Shown: piece after piece, positions 22,701 to 30,911 of the stretch
Layout of the letters: each line of letters begins with the position of its first letter
Position numbering within the stretch: the stretch's first letter is position 1
DNA from: a virus
DNA: 44,386 bases
Direction: 5' to 3' (one strand)
IMG/VR virus record: IMGVR_UViG_3300005253_000543
Span: 1-44,386 of that record
Notes under the pieces: generated by a model
Told to the model about the DNA's origin: nothing
Databases searched by the model: none
Seen by the model: the letters and a program-made list of their open reading frames with translations, nothing else
Made by a program: the position numbers and the translations under genes

Positions 22701-23666
22701 CTAACCTTGCCTGCCTGCGTCCCGCGCTCGTCTGTATTCCTGATACTCCATCTGGTCGAGCGGAACGTCCGTTTTCGTAGTGCTTCCACCCACCGGAGTT
22801 ATCGGTGGCGGAGCACCTGACGCTGGTTTTTTGGGAGCAGGAGGTTTACCCGCCTCTTGTTCGGGTGTTCGGAGAGCAGGAGGATTAGCCGCCTCCTGAA
22901 CGGGTGTTGCCAAAATCGCTGAAAGCCGACCAATTTCTGCGACCGCTTTCAACGGCGACAAATCCATGAGCTTCTTAGGAAGCTCAGGATTCTTAGCAAG
23001 GTGATACGCCACCTCCGGGCCGTTGTCAAGCTCTATTATTGCCAGCAAGGCAGATTGTGGAATCTGGAGATTCCCGCCACCAACAACTTCATCGTAGTCC
23101 TCGTGGGCTGCGCGCGCTTTGTCTTGCCGCTCACCGAAGGCTTCAAAGACTTCCTGCTGTTCTTGCTGTTCTGCTTTCTGGGCTTCCTCGGCCTGGTTTT
23201 TCTTGAATCGTTCGTCGGCCTTGAAGTCACTCATCGCCTCAATGAACTCCTCGGTCGTCTCAAAGTCCTCGGCCAAAGGCTTTTTTGCTTCCCCAACCGC
23301 CGTCTCATCTTTCGTTCCAGCCTCAATCTGCCCTCTCAGGTTATGAACCTGATCTTCAAGCGAACGCTTCTCAGCCGTAAGCCTGTTGATTCTCTTCTCG
23401 GCGCCGCTGGGCTTGGCTTTTTCTTCCTCCGCTTTGGCGGCTGCCTCTTTCGCTGCCTTCTGCTCTGGTGTCTCTTCGGGCGCAGTTTTCTCTGCGGGTT
23501 TCTCAGCAGCCTTTCCCTTGGGAGGCGGTTCTTCCTTTGACTTGTTCTCTGGTTTAGCCGGTGCGGTCGGTTCCGGGGGCGTTTCTTCCACTGGCTTGCT
23601 GTCAATCGCTGCCTTTACTTCTTCCGGCGTGTCGGTTGGTGATTCGACCACTACTTCTTTTCCCAT
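22701..23666 (-). CDS. Capsid scaffolding protein
   Basis: A 321-residue, highly charged protein. The N-terminal third is Pro/Glu/Lys/Ala low-complexity sequence, followed by coiled coil (EKRINRLTAEKRSLEDQVHNLRGQ) and helical segments (EEFIEAMSDFKADERFKK, LLAIIELDNGPEVAYHLAKNPELPKKL). The C-terminus is short and basic (MEYQEYRRARDAGRQG), as needed for coat binding. Position directly upstream of the coat gene and the LDNGPEVAYHLAKNPE motif are typical of P22-like scaffolds. GGAGG precedes its ATG. Confidence 0.88.
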   Translation of the reverse strand: MGKEVVVESPTDTPEEVKAAIDSKPVEETPPEPTAPAKPENKSKEEPPPKGKAAEKPAEKTAPEETPEQKAAKEAAAKAEEEKAKPSGAEKRINRLTAEKRSLEDQVHNLRGQIEAGTKDETAVGEAKKPLAEDFETTEEFIEAMSDFKADERFKKNQAEEAQKAEQQEQQEVFEAFGERQDKARAAHEDYDEVVGGGNLQIPQSALLAIIELDNGPEVAYHLAKNPELPKKLMDLSPLKAVAEIGRLSAILATPVQEAANPPALRTPEQEAGKPPAPKKPASGAPPPITPVGGSTTKTDVPLDQMEYQEYRRARDAGRQG

Positions 23667-23675
23667 CGTCTCCTC

Positions 23676-23993
23676 CTATTTGTCCAGCCGGTCGTGGATA
23701 CGTTCAAAATGCTTGTCCACCCTCTTGTTAAAATCCCTCTGCGCGTTCCATCGCTCATCGGCTCGGGCGCAGGCTTCTTTCACTTCGCGTATGCCCTCTT
23801 CGCAGGCAAGTAATCTCTCAGCCAAAAGAAGATTGCCCGGGTTTCCGGGGTTGCCGTTGCGCTTCCGTTTGTAGTAGGGAATCCCATCTCGCAGCAGGGC
23901 ATAAAGCACTATTCCGATGACGGAGGAGACGATCCCTGGGCTGTGCTCAACCAACCCCGCCGCGGCTGCCATCCATTCGTGGTCAAGAATCAT
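23676..23993 (-). CDS. Single-span membrane protein with C-terminal coiled coil
   Basis: A 105-residue protein. A transmembrane helix at about residues 20-35 (GIVSSVIGIVLYALL) follows a short N-terminus. A basic NG/NPG linker (YYKRKRNGNPGNPGN) leads to a charged coiled coil (LLACEEGIREVKEACARADERWNAQRDFNKRV). The layout fits small phage holin-like or membrane-tether proteins. The ATG overlaps the upstream stop (ATGA). It lies between exported proteins and the scaffold. Confidence 0.65.
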   Translation of the reverse strand: MILDHEWMAAAAGLVEHSPGIVSSVIGIVLYALLRDGIPYYKRKRNGNPGNPGNLLLAERLLACEEGIREVKEACARADERWNAQRDFNKRVDKHFERIHDRLDK

Positions 23994-24385
23994 TGCAATG
24001 CGTTCGCCACGTTCGCCAGTTTGGTGCTGATAGCGTCAATCTGCGGCTGGAGCGTGGCGGAACTCTGGGCTTGGAGTGCGGCGATGGCAGCCTCCGCCGC
24101 CGCCAAACGAACATCGTGGTCGTTTACGACAAGAATAGTGGCCTGGAGCTTAGCGGCTTTCGTCCACTCGTTCCCCACCAGCGCCACCAAGACTTTGCAG
24201 AACTCCTGGGGTGTGACCGTGGGGGGGGCGATAGACGAATCTGCCGATACCACCGCCACGCACTCCGTCTCGAGCGAGCCCGTGCTTTGTGCTTGGATGG
24301 GTTCTGCGGAGAACAATCCCCACCACAACGTAGCCATCGTCAAGAAAAGCAAGCAAAGCGCCGTTTGTTTTCCAGTAATGTTCAT
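23990..24385 (-). CDS. Secreted small helical protein
   Basis: A 131-residue protein with a Sec signal peptide (residues 1 to about 33, hydrophobic core LCLLFLTMATLWWGLF, cleavage IQAQ). The mature part ends in a long Ala-rich helix with heptads (RLAAAEAAIAALQAQSSATLQPQIDAISTKLANVANAL), likely a trimeric coiled coil. GGAG sites precede the ATG. The 5' part overlaps, in another frame, the small zinc-type gene upstream by 236 bases. Confidence 0.7.
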   Translation of the reverse strand: MNITGKQTALCLLFLTMATLWWGLFSAEPIQAQSTGSLETECVAVVSADSSIAPPTVTPQEFCKVLVALVGNEWTKAAKLQATILVVNDHDVRLAAAEAAIAALQAQSSATLQPQIDAISTKLANVANALQ

Positions 24386-24485
24386 CGCAGAACTCCTCTC
24401 CTGCTAGTTTGTGTGTTGCCTTGTTCGTGCACTGCGTCCAGAACTCTTCCTGGTGGGTCGGGTTGAAGCCGTGGCAGCGCGCCAT
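24150..24485 (-). CDS. Small Cys/His protein overlapping the next gene
   Basis: A frame opening at an ATG that shares its A with the upstream stop (TGATG). The first 50 residues, MARCHGFNPTHQEEFWTQCTNKATHK... CDEHYWK, have a convincing C-C-C-H metal-site pattern. The remaining 60 residues (GGGIGRFVYRPPHGHTP...) overlap a signal-peptide gene in another frame and look non-natural. Either the protein really ends in overlapping frame, or the true gene is shorter and has lost its stop by mutation. Confidence 0.45.
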   Translation of the reverse strand: MARCHGFNPTHQEEFWTQCTNKATHKLAGEEFCDEHYWKTNGALLAFLDDGYVVVGIVLRRTHPSTKHGLARDGVRGGGIGRFVYRPPHGHTPGVLQSLGGAGGERVDESR

Positions 24486-25192
24486 CAATACACCACCACT
24501 GGACGACGTGCGCCTACGGGCTTGAAAGCCGCTGCGACCGTTGCCCATATCCTAGAGGAACCAAATGTCCAGCTCATCGTCACCGAACCGACTGGAGTGT
24601 TAGGGCCTTCATCGGAGACGTTTCCTTGCGCTGAACCAATGGCCGGGCTTTCTACCCGTTCGGTCTGACCCGCACCCACTGTCTCGTCTCCAGCTCCAGA
24701 GTGGCCCATAGAATCAATCACCCAGGCATTGTTGGTGAGAGTTGTGACGGCTACGCTGGCAGTAGTTGAACTTCCAGTCGCGGTGTTGTTGGCTTCCACC
24801 GGAGAACTCTCAGCGACTCCGGTATAGGAAACCGCCCCAGGCCAGATACGAAGGCAGGTTCCTCCCATTGTCACCACTACGTTGTTCGCTCCCGTGGCGG
24901 GCGCAATCAGAAACCACAATTCGCTTCTGTGGTTGGGACTGTCGGCTGCGGCGACAAGAGACATGCTGACGGCGTTATAGGTAACGGTTGAAACTGTCCG
25001 GTCTCCCAGCACAGTATCGAGAGTGCTGACAGTGACAAACAAAATCCGGTCGCTCCCGGCAACGGTGTGGGAGAAAGTAATAGAAGTCTGGTCTTGCGCT
25101 TCCTGTTCTCCGGTTGCTGCGTCTAAAGCAATCTGCGCCCAAGCGGGTGAGGCCACCAGGAGAGCCAGCAATAAGAGGATGTGTTTTCTCAT
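24485..25192 (-). CDS. Exported beta-sandwich protein
   Basis: A 235-residue protein with a clear Sec signal peptide (MRKHILLLLALLVASPAWAQ). The mature part reads as alternating strands typical of an immunoglobulin- or jelly-roll-like domain (ITFSHTVAGSDRILFVTVS, VTYNAVSMSLVAAADS, LWFLIAPATGANNVVVTMGG). Its start overlaps the upstream stop (ATGA). It is part of a run of exported-looking genes between portal and scaffold. The most economical role is a surface decoration or envelope-binding protein, but this is inference. Confidence 0.65.
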   Translation of the reverse strand: MRKHILLLLALLVASPAWAQIALDAATGEQEAQDQTSITFSHTVAGSDRILFVTVSTLDTVLGDRTVSTVTYNAVSMSLVAAADSPNHRSELWFLIAPATGANNVVVTMGGTCLRIWPGAVSYTGVAESSPVEANNTATGSSTTASVAVTTLTNNAWVIDSMGHSGAGDETVGAGQTERVESPAIGSAQGNVSDEGPNTPVGSVTMSWTFGSSRIWATVAAAFKPVGARRPVVVY

Positions 25193-26811
25193 GGCTTTTG
25201 GAATATCAGCGTCGCGATTAGACCTTGTGTGCCTGTGCCCGCCCCATCCACATCAAGCCGCCACGTTTGGTCAACAATCACATCGTCAAGCGACGTATCA
25301 ACCACGGAGGGGGTAGCTGCGGTGTTGGAACTGTCCTCGTCTTGGTCAATGGTCAGGTTGGTCGAAAGCGCATCGGCCACCGTGCCGGAGCAGGGATTCC
25401 CGGTAGCAACAGGAGCACACCGCGCCACGTCCACGGTGATTGCGCCCGAAGAACTCACCGTAATAACCGCACCCACCACGTCAATCAGGTTCATCCCGAT
25501 TAACTTGGAGCCAGTTGGAATGTGGAAGTAAAATGCTCCGTCGCCCGCCGTCACGGTGTTCGTAAAGTCGAACAAAACCATCTGGACTTCAACTTGTCCA
25601 AACTCTGAGCCTGCCAAGGCGTCGGGGGTCACTGCTAGGATGGTGCTCGTGCCAGTGTTTACTTCACTGGCGATTCCCATTTCCGGGCAGCCAACCGCTG
25701 TTGTACTCGCCGCGTCGCAATCAAGCGTGTCGGGAGAGGCGGCAGTCAAGGTCAGTCCCACCCCGCCAACACTGCTGCCTAGGAGGTCATCCCCGTCAAT
25801 ACTGGCGGCAGCATACTGTCCGGCGGCGACCGCTCCCTGAAGGTCAGAGAGATCAATAACTCCTTCGGCGCTTGCCTCTGACCCAGGCGTGAAGTCCTCA
25901 TCGCTCAACACACCCGCGAGTTCGGCGACTGTGGTAGCGGCGAAGAAGTCAAGCTTGTCAGATGAAAGAGCTACCGCAGAAGAAAGCCGGGCATCTTCAA
26001 GCGTGCCGGAAGAGAAGAAGCTGGTGGCCGAATCGCCCAGCGTAGCCGTGATTGCGCCTGTCCCAATCGCGGTCATGGCGCCGGCTTGAGTGATCTGTAC
26101 TCCGTTGCTGGCACCAAATTGAGCTAAGAGAGCATTCACGTCGGTCGCTGTAACCAATAACAGTGCCCCGCCAGTAGGATTCCCGGTGGTCTGCTTGAGA
26201 ACGAATCGGTCGGTGGAAAAGTTTGACTGGAAATCCCAAGTCATTATCTCCGCGTCGGCGTTGCTGACCAAACTCATTGCCCCCGTAGGAGCAGTCAGTT
26301 GATCCCATCTGCCCCCGCTGCCTGCCGATGCGCTTAATGTGAGAGTTGAACCATCGGAGGTACAAGTTACGTTCGTGGTGCAGTCGATGGTGAAAGGATA
26401 GGTGAAAAATCCGTTGTTTACTGCCGAGCCACCGTCTTTCCATTCGATAAAGACTATTTGGCTGAATTGCGAACGCGCAGGAAGGGCAAAGATAAGACAA
26501 CCGAGAATCAGTACCAACAACCCGATGATGATTCGTAATTCCCAGCGAGGGAACTTAGCCTGCACTTTGACTTCTTGCTTTAGTTGAGGAAGGACGAAAT
26601 CCTTTCGATGCTCTCCGCTGCGCTTAGTCCACAAACAGGTAGAAATAGCTTTGAGCGTCAGAAACGAATGCTCTGCAAGTGGGAGAGTCTTTTTCCACTC
26701 GGCGTAGTTCTTCTTGAACACAGACTCTTCCACTTCAACCCACTTGCCAACATTCACCAAGCCGACGGAGCGAAGTTTCTCTTGTTCTTCTTTGGTCAAC
26801 TTGATTTTCAT
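25189..26811 (-). CDS. Fibre-like protein with internal signal anchor
   Basis: A 540-residue protein. Residues 1-88 are a charged cytoplasmic-type domain ([24 protein letters not shown]...). Residues about 90-115 are a strong hydrophobic helix (LRIIIGLLVLILGCLIFALPARSQ) that could act as signal anchor or cleavable signal. The rest is Ser/Thr/Ala/Gly-rich and beta-patterned with fibre-like repeats (GSGGRWDQLTAPTGAMSLVSNADAEIMTWDFQ). A C-terminal domain (FGQVEVQMVLFDFTNTV... WRLDVDGAGTGTQGLIATLIFQKP) has the pattern of a fibre tip. The N-terminal domain ahead of the anchor is unusual. Confidence 0.6.
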   Translation of the reverse strand: MKIKLTKEEQEKLRSVGLVNVGKWVEVEESVFKKNYAEWKKTLPLAEHSFLTLKAISTCLWTKRSGEHRKDFVLPQLKQEVKVQAKFPRWELRIIIGLLVLILGCLIFALPARSQFSQIVFIEWKDGGSAVNNGFFTYPFTIDCTTNVTCTSDGSTLTLSASAGSGGRWDQLTAPTGAMSLVSNADAEIMTWDFQSNFSTDRFVLKQTTGNPTGGALLLVTATDVNALLAQFGASNGVQITQAGAMTAIGTGAITATLGDSATSFFSSGTLEDARLSSAVALSSDKLDFFAATTVAELAGVLSDEDFTPGSEASAEGVIDLSDLQGAVAAGQYAAASIDGDDLLGSSVGGVGLTLTAASPDTLDCDAASTTAVGCPEMGIASEVNTGTSTILAVTPDALAGSEFGQVEVQMVLFDFTNTVTAGDGAFYFHIPTGSKLIGMNLIDVVGAVITVSSSGAITVDVARCAPVATGNPCSGTVADALSTNLTIDQDEDSSNTAATPSVVDTSLDDVIVDQTWRLDVDGAGTGTQGLIATLIFQKP

Positions 26812-27128
26812 ATCTGATCACTCTCGATTTGTTGAACCGTGATCGAGCCTGACGAGGTGGCGATTCCCCCCACTACCTCACCGGGGAAATAGGTATTCGC
26901 TTCTTGGCTTACGCCGCTGCTCGGTTTACTCTTGGTAAAAACCGCCGGTGTTCCTTTCACGACCTTGGCTGGGGTTGAACTCCCGGTGGGGTCGTATTGA
27001 AGCAAGTTGGCGGTGGGGGGAGTATCAGAGTCGTAATCCTCTTTCACGCTAACGCGACGGCAAGGACTATTCGCAACTACGTCAATCTTGTTGGTGTCCA
27101 GCGCGTAGGTTGTAATGCGATCAGCCAC
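26808..27128 (-). CDS. Small beta-rich virion-region protein, GTG start
   Basis: A 106-residue protein read from a GTG seven bases before the portal stop, with GGAGGGAAAA before it. Sequence: [33 protein letters not shown]... [44 protein letters not shown]. Alternating strands and the gene position after the portal suggest a minor head or decoration protein. No family was recognised. Confidence 0.6.
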   Translation of the reverse strand: MADRITTYALDTNKIDVVANSPCRRVSVKEDYDSDTPPTANLLQYDPTGSSTPAKVVKGTPAVFTKSKPSSGVSQEANTYFPGEVVGGIATSSGSITVQQIESDQI

Positions 27129-29193
27129 TTTTCCCTCCTGCGCCAACTGGTTTGTCCTCGTTCAGCAATTTCTGCCGTGCGGCAACGTCAGCGTTGACCG
27201 CCTTCAAGTTCTCCAGCGCGCCTTGCATTCCTGCGGCAACCTGAGCCAAAGCAACATCAGTCTCACCCTTTTGTAGGGCGATTCTTTCCTTTGACTCCAA
27301 TTCCCACTTTTTCATGTCCTTGACTGCATCCTGCTTCACCCGCTCGTTCTTAATCATCCCGGCCTGTTGCTGCACCATCTTGTTTGCCTGTTCAAGCAAC
27401 TGGCCTTGTTGCTGCAACTGCATTTGGGCCTGCTGCAATTTTGCCTGCGGGTTTTCGTCGTCGGCATCTTCTACACCTGGTGGCAGCATTCTCTTCAACC
27501 GCGCAGCAATAGTTTTCGCTCCCGGCCAATCCATTGCGCCCGCGATCAAGTCTCCAATGAAAGCCGCAGCTTGCGGAAAGACTTTGAGGAAGTCCAGCAT
27601 GGAAGCTACACCCTCTTGCCGCTTGGACTGGTAGGACGGGCCGACCGAGATTGAAATGTCGTAGGTGCCCACCTTCACATCGAATACTTTGTCTATCCCG
27701 GGTGAAACCATGCCTTGCGCTGCTGCTTGTTGTTCTTGTCCATTGTGAATTATTACGTGGTCGATGCTGGCATCGGGATTGACAATTCTCTGGATTCTTG
27801 CTCGGTCGTAAATCTTAGGAATCAAGTCCAAGATAATCCGGCCACCAAAACGAATTGACCGACTTAGGTTGTCGGAGTAATTCAGTGAGGTTATGTCGGC
27901 TGCTCTTTGTCGGGCTAGGATGGCTTTTCCTGATTGTTCTGGTCCGCGTGCGCCCAAAGAGGCGTTGTAAATCCCTATGGTTGCCTGCAAGTCGCCGGCC
28001 GCCATCCCAATCATCTGTGCCATTGCCTGAATCGGTGTCTCAGCTACTTGCCGCTGTGGTGGCGGAAGCGCCTTGCCACCTACCTCAAGAATCTTGTACT
28101 GCAAGACCGCAGTGTTTTTCCGGTTGGACTCGGCCCATTCCAGTTCGTGGTTCTCTATTTGTCCCTCGGCGGCAATGAAGGGAGCCTTTGGGGCTAGTGC
28201 GATTGCCTCGGTTGCAGCCGAGATCCAATAATTATATTGGCGTTGGGGATCTTTGGCCCCGCGCACCATGCCGGAAAGATGCCGCACTCCATCTACATCT
28301 ATGTCGTCACCCAGCACCGGAATAATCGGAATCCACTTTCCGGGCCACTCTTTTTCTTCCAGTATGTCCACCGCACTAATCTTCGCCCAGCGCACCCGAG
28401 TGCGGGTTCTTTCCACCTGGGCTACTGCCTGTTCTTCTTCCGGCAGTTGCTCAACCCAGGATTCATCCTGCAACTGGTAGAGGGTGTACTTCTCTTGCTC
28501 CAGGTAGAAATACTCAGCCACACGGATGATTTCTCTTGTGATCCAACCGGGAGCGCGGTTCCCAACCGAGGAAAAGTCAGTCAGAGAAGAGGCTGCGGCA
28601 GTAGGGTATTGCTGCTTGAAAACGTCCGATCCCATATCCTCAATGACGAAACACCAGCGGGCATCGGAATAATCTGGTTTCTTGTGGTTGGGATCGAAGT
28701 ACACCGTAAAAGGATTTTTGATGCGGTCAAACTTGATCTCCTGGTAATTGGATTCTTCCTCGATGTAGTCGGTGATAATCCGGTAGTATCCGAACCCGAT
28801 CCGCACCATCATATCGAAAGCGTGGTCGATGGCGATGGAAGCCTCGCTGTTGATTTCAATGTGCCGGATAATTCCCTGAATGATCTCAGCCGTCTTGACG
28901 GTTGCGCCATTGCCAACCGGATTTACCTGAATGGCTGGACGCTCAGCTCTCTGCTCGTTGGTTATCTTGCGAATGAATTGCGGCATCCGGTTCATGGTCA
29001 AACAAGGTCGGCCATCAGCCTCCCGGTCGGCTTTCACCATGTTCGGCCATTGCTCACCCACCGAAAATTTCAGGTCGTCGAGCGATTCGTTTCTGACCCT
29101 GTTTTCAGTTTCCGAAGCAAGTTTGAATCTTCGCTGCGCTTGTTCCAGAAAACTCTCGGTGCGGTCGTGAGATTTCTGTTCGTCCTCAGTCAT
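27121..29193 (-). CDS. Portal protein, P22 gp1 family
   Basis: A 690-residue protein starting [43 protein letters not shown], the usual opening of P22-like portals, followed by [26 protein letters not shown] and [23 protein letters not shown]. The stem/wing region includes [37 protein letters not shown]. The C-terminal 110 residues are Gln-rich coiled coil, matching the helical barrel of P22 portal. The ATG at 29191-29193 was preferred over an upstream TTG because it overlaps the GroES-like stop in the manner of its neighbours. Confidence 0.92.
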   Translation of the reverse strand: MTEDEQKSHDRTESFLEQAQRRFKLASETENRVRNESLDDLKFSVGEQWPNMVKADREADGRPCLTMNRMPQFIRKITNEQRAERPAIQVNPVGNGATVKTAEIIQGIIRHIEINSEASIAIDHAFDMMVRIGFGYYRIITDYIEEESNYQEIKFDRIKNPFTVYFDPNHKKPDYSDARWCFVIEDMGSDVFKQQYPTAAASSLTDFSSVGNRAPGWITREIIRVAEYFYLEQEKYTLYQLQDESWVEQLPEEEQAVAQVERTRTRVRWAKISAVDILEEKEWPGKWIPIIPVLGDDIDVDGVRHLSGMVRGAKDPQRQYNYWISAATEAIALAPKAPFIAAEGQIENHELEWAESNRKNTAVLQYKILEVGGKALPPPQRQVAETPIQAMAQMIGMAAGDLQATIGIYNASLGARGPEQSGKAILARQRAADITSLNYSDNLSRSIRFGGRIILDLIPKIYDRARIQRIVNPDASIDHVIIHNGQEQQAAAQGMVSPGIDKVFDVKVGTYDISISVGPSYQSKRQEGVASMLDFLKVFPQAAAFIGDLIAGAMDWPGAKTIAARLKRMLPPGVEDADDENPQAKLQQAQMQLQQQGQLLEQANKMVQQQAGMIKNERVKQDAVKDMKKWELESKERIALQKGETDVALAQVAAGMQGALENLKAVNADVAARQKLLNEDKPVGAGGKSG

Positions 29194-29449
29194 TGAACAC
29201 AACCCGAATATCGGCCTCTTGGAAAATGACTACCTTGTTCTCCAAATCCATATCGACGTACTCCCCGATCAAAACTGTTTCCCCCACTTTTACCCCGTCA
29301 ACCTTTGGCCCAACTGCAAGGACTTTGCATCTGTAGTTTTTCCGACTCCCGGCAGGAGTCCAAATCATCGAACCATCGGGTTCGGGAAGGCGCCGGCCTA
29401 CCACGCGATTCCCCAGCGGCCTCAATCTGGTTTCGCGCAGCTCACACAC
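29186..29449 (-). CDS. GroES-like (Cpn10) co-chaperonin
   Basis: An 87-residue protein from a GTG start. [25 protein letters not shown] matches the first strands of Cpn10 (consensus RPLxDRVVV... GGIxxP). [48 protein letters not shown] gives the GxVxAVGxG, VxxGDxVL and (R/E)EADILAV blocks. The mobile loop is present but short (PEPDGSMIW). It directly precedes and overlaps the portal gene, suggesting a role in folding portal or coat, like T4 gp31, though that is inference. Confidence 0.8.
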   Translation of the reverse strand: MCELRETRLRPLGNRVVGRRLPEPDGSMIWTPAGSRKNYRCKVLAVGPKVDGVKVGETVLIGEYVDMDLENKVVIFQEADIRVVFND

Positions 29450-29610
29450 AACGGATTCCCGTATTCGTCATAGTAACTTGCTAGCTTTCCGCACCTTGGT
29501 GGGTTCTCTTCTAGTGTTGAGAAAACGGCAACGCACGCATACAGCCCTTCTTCTCCCGGCGGAAGCAGCTTCACCGGCGGCGGTAACTCCCTCTGGTGCT
29601 TGTTGAGCAT
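29422..29610 (-). CDS. Small zinc-finger-like protein
   Basis: A 62-residue protein starting MLNKHQRELPPPVKLLPPGEEGLYACVAVF and containing C, then [19 protein letters not shown], a plausible four-cysteine site. The start was chosen for its strong AGGAGG site; a longer frame upstream lacks one. Its 3' end overlaps the GroES-like gene by 28 bases. Function unknown. Confidence 0.6.
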   Translation of the reverse strand: MLNKHQRELPPPVKLLPPGEEGLYACVAVFSTLEENPPRCGKLASYYDEYGNPLCVSCAKPD

Positions 29611-29633
29611 CGCCCTCCTTTTACATGGCGCTT

Positions 29634-30047
29634 CTAGTTCAGTGCCTTCTTGTCGTCTCCGACGATGTTCTCCCGGCGGGAGCGATGTTTCTCCATCCAC
29701 TCCGGGTCACTGATTCCGTGGTGGGAGTTCATATCTAGCGCCATCACCATCTCCATTCGGCCGTGCTCGTCCAGCAACTCCCAGACTTCTTTCAAAACCT
29801 TCTCAGGATGCGCGGAAATGTACTTCCGTTCTGCTCGACTGTGTTCTCCCTCACGACTGCCCGGGCCGGCAGACTGAAACCGTCCCAGGCGGGCAACCAG
29901 TAGGGCGGCAATCCTCTTGGCCGGGAGAATCTTAAGTGTTTCTGTGATCGACTGCCCTAAAGAATTGAACCAGGAGAAGGTTACATTCCCATCCTGGTAG
30001 ATTGCCTCACCGGAATTATGGATGTGCGGAAACTTCGACTTCATCAT
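29634..30047 (-). CDS. Hypothetical protein between terminase and portal
   Basis: A 137-residue protein (start at ATG 30047 or the adjacent ATG), MKSKFPHIHNSGEAIYQDGNVTFSWFNSLGQSITETLKILPAKRIAALLVARLGRF..., with a helical C-terminal half (KVLKEVWELLDEHGRMEMVMALDMNSHHG). No family is recognised. It overlaps the upstream gene by four bases and sits in a run of small unknowns between terminase and GroES-like genes. Confidence 0.55.
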   Translation of the reverse strand: MMKSKFPHIHNSGEAIYQDGNVTFSWFNSLGQSITETLKILPAKRIAALLVARLGRFQSAGPGSREGEHSRAERKYISAHPEKVLKEVWELLDEHGRMEMVMALDMNSHHGISDPEWMEKHRSRRENIVGDDKKALN

Positions 30048-30271
30048 GTGGCAGTTACCTGTGGGTTGCCGCCTTCTTTCAGGATTAATTCCTGTCGCGG
30101 GAGTTCAAACTTGAACCCAGCCTGTGGGCAAAAAGGGGTAGGTGGAATCACGTCAAGGCGTTGGCCTTCGCACCACAGCGCGTTGTTTTTCCTGTCAATC
30201 GTCATTTCATAACCGCACTCTGGACAGAGGAAACCGTGAAGAATCTCAGCTTTCCGCTTGATTTCGACCAT
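30044..30271 (-). CDS. Small zinc-ribbon-like protein
   Basis: A 75-residue protein, MVEIKRKAEILHGFLCPECGYEMTIDRKNNALWCEGQRLDVIPPTPFCPQAGFKFELPRQ..., with CPEC, a later Cys (WCEG) and another (FCPQ) that could complete a zinc site. A TTG nine bases upstream is an alternative start. It overlaps the next gene by four bases. Role unknown. Confidence 0.55.
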   Translation of the reverse strand: MVEIKRKAEILHGFLCPECGYEMTIDRKNNALWCEGQRLDVIPPTPFCPQAGFKFELPRQELILKEGGNPQVTAT

Positions 30272-30276
30272 TTCTC

Positions 30277-30630
30277 TCAATACCTTGGTGAGTTATGACG
30301 CCCCAGGAGTGACCGCAAGGGTACTCCCGGTTGCCGCCGTGCCGGCGCCCGCGTAGGAACAGGGCGACCCCTGCGCTTCTTAGGCAGAACCATACCGCCG
30401 CGCGCTCCCAGGCCTCTTTGTCCGAGCCCAAGACCTATAGGACGACCTCCTGCAGTCGGCAAACTCCTTTTTTTCCGTAACAAGGAGCTGGCTGCGGCTC
30501 TCTGTCCAAGGGCACTACGGGTTGGCGTTCGAGAACCAGGTATTACCTGACGAGCTGGCAGGCTTGGCCTACTTGATCCAACACGGCCCCCTCTTTGTAA
30601 ACCACCACCAAATCTTCCTACAAATGGCAT
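30277..30630 (-). CDS. Arg/Gly-rich basic protein
   Basis: A 117-residue protein with an extremely basic, Gly- and Pro-rich composition (MPFVGRFGGGLQRGGRVGSSRPSLPARQ..., LPKKRRGRPVPTRAPARRQPG). It is probably disordered and nucleic-acid binding. A strong AGGAGG site precedes the ATG, which makes it a real gene despite low complexity. It might condense DNA or bind packaging intermediates, but nothing specific supports this. Confidence 0.55.
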   Translation of the reverse strand: MPFVGRFGGGLQRGGRVGSSRPSLPARQVIPGSRTPTRSALGQRAAASSLLRKKRSLPTAGGRPIGLGLGQRGLGARGGMVLPKKRRGRPVPTRAPARRQPGVPLRSLLGRHNSPRY

Positions 30631-30665
30631 CTCTTCCTCCTTTTAGTAGCTGTGCGAACTCCGTT

Positions 30666-30911
30666 TCATGTCTTGAACCCCATGCGTCTCATGCCAGCCA
30701 AAATCAGCCGTGACCCAAGCCAGGCACGATCCTCGCAGGGCGACCAGTATGTGGTGACATTCTTTGAACGATCTTCCAGGCACACAATGACGGTGTGAAT
30801 CTCTGGATCGTCCTTGGCGATGGCAAGGCACTCCTTCAACTGCTTGACAACTTCTCGATGGTTGCCCTGGTGGCGAGTCTCAAGTACGCGGATTTTGCTG
30901 GTGTCGGCCAT
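30666..30911 (-). CDS. Small conserved-looking protein
   Basis: An 81-residue protein, MADTSKIRVLETRHQGNHREVVKQLKECLAIAKDDPEIHTVIVCLEDRSKNVTTYWSPCEDRAWLGSRLILAGMRRMGF. The pattern of a helix followed by strands HTVIVCLED and VTTYWSP is like small phage proteins found near terminase. The start overlaps the upstream stop (TAATGG). Function unknown. Confidence 0.6.
   Translation of the reverse strand: MADTSKIRVLETRHQGNHREVVKQLKECLAIAKDDPEIHTVIVCLEDRSKNVTTYWSPCEDRAWLGSRLILAGMRRMGFKT

Noticed and set aside
23001-23540. Plus-strand frame rich in Phe/Leu/Cys
   Set aside because: It is the complement of the Lys/Glu-rich scaffold gene; its composition follows from that.
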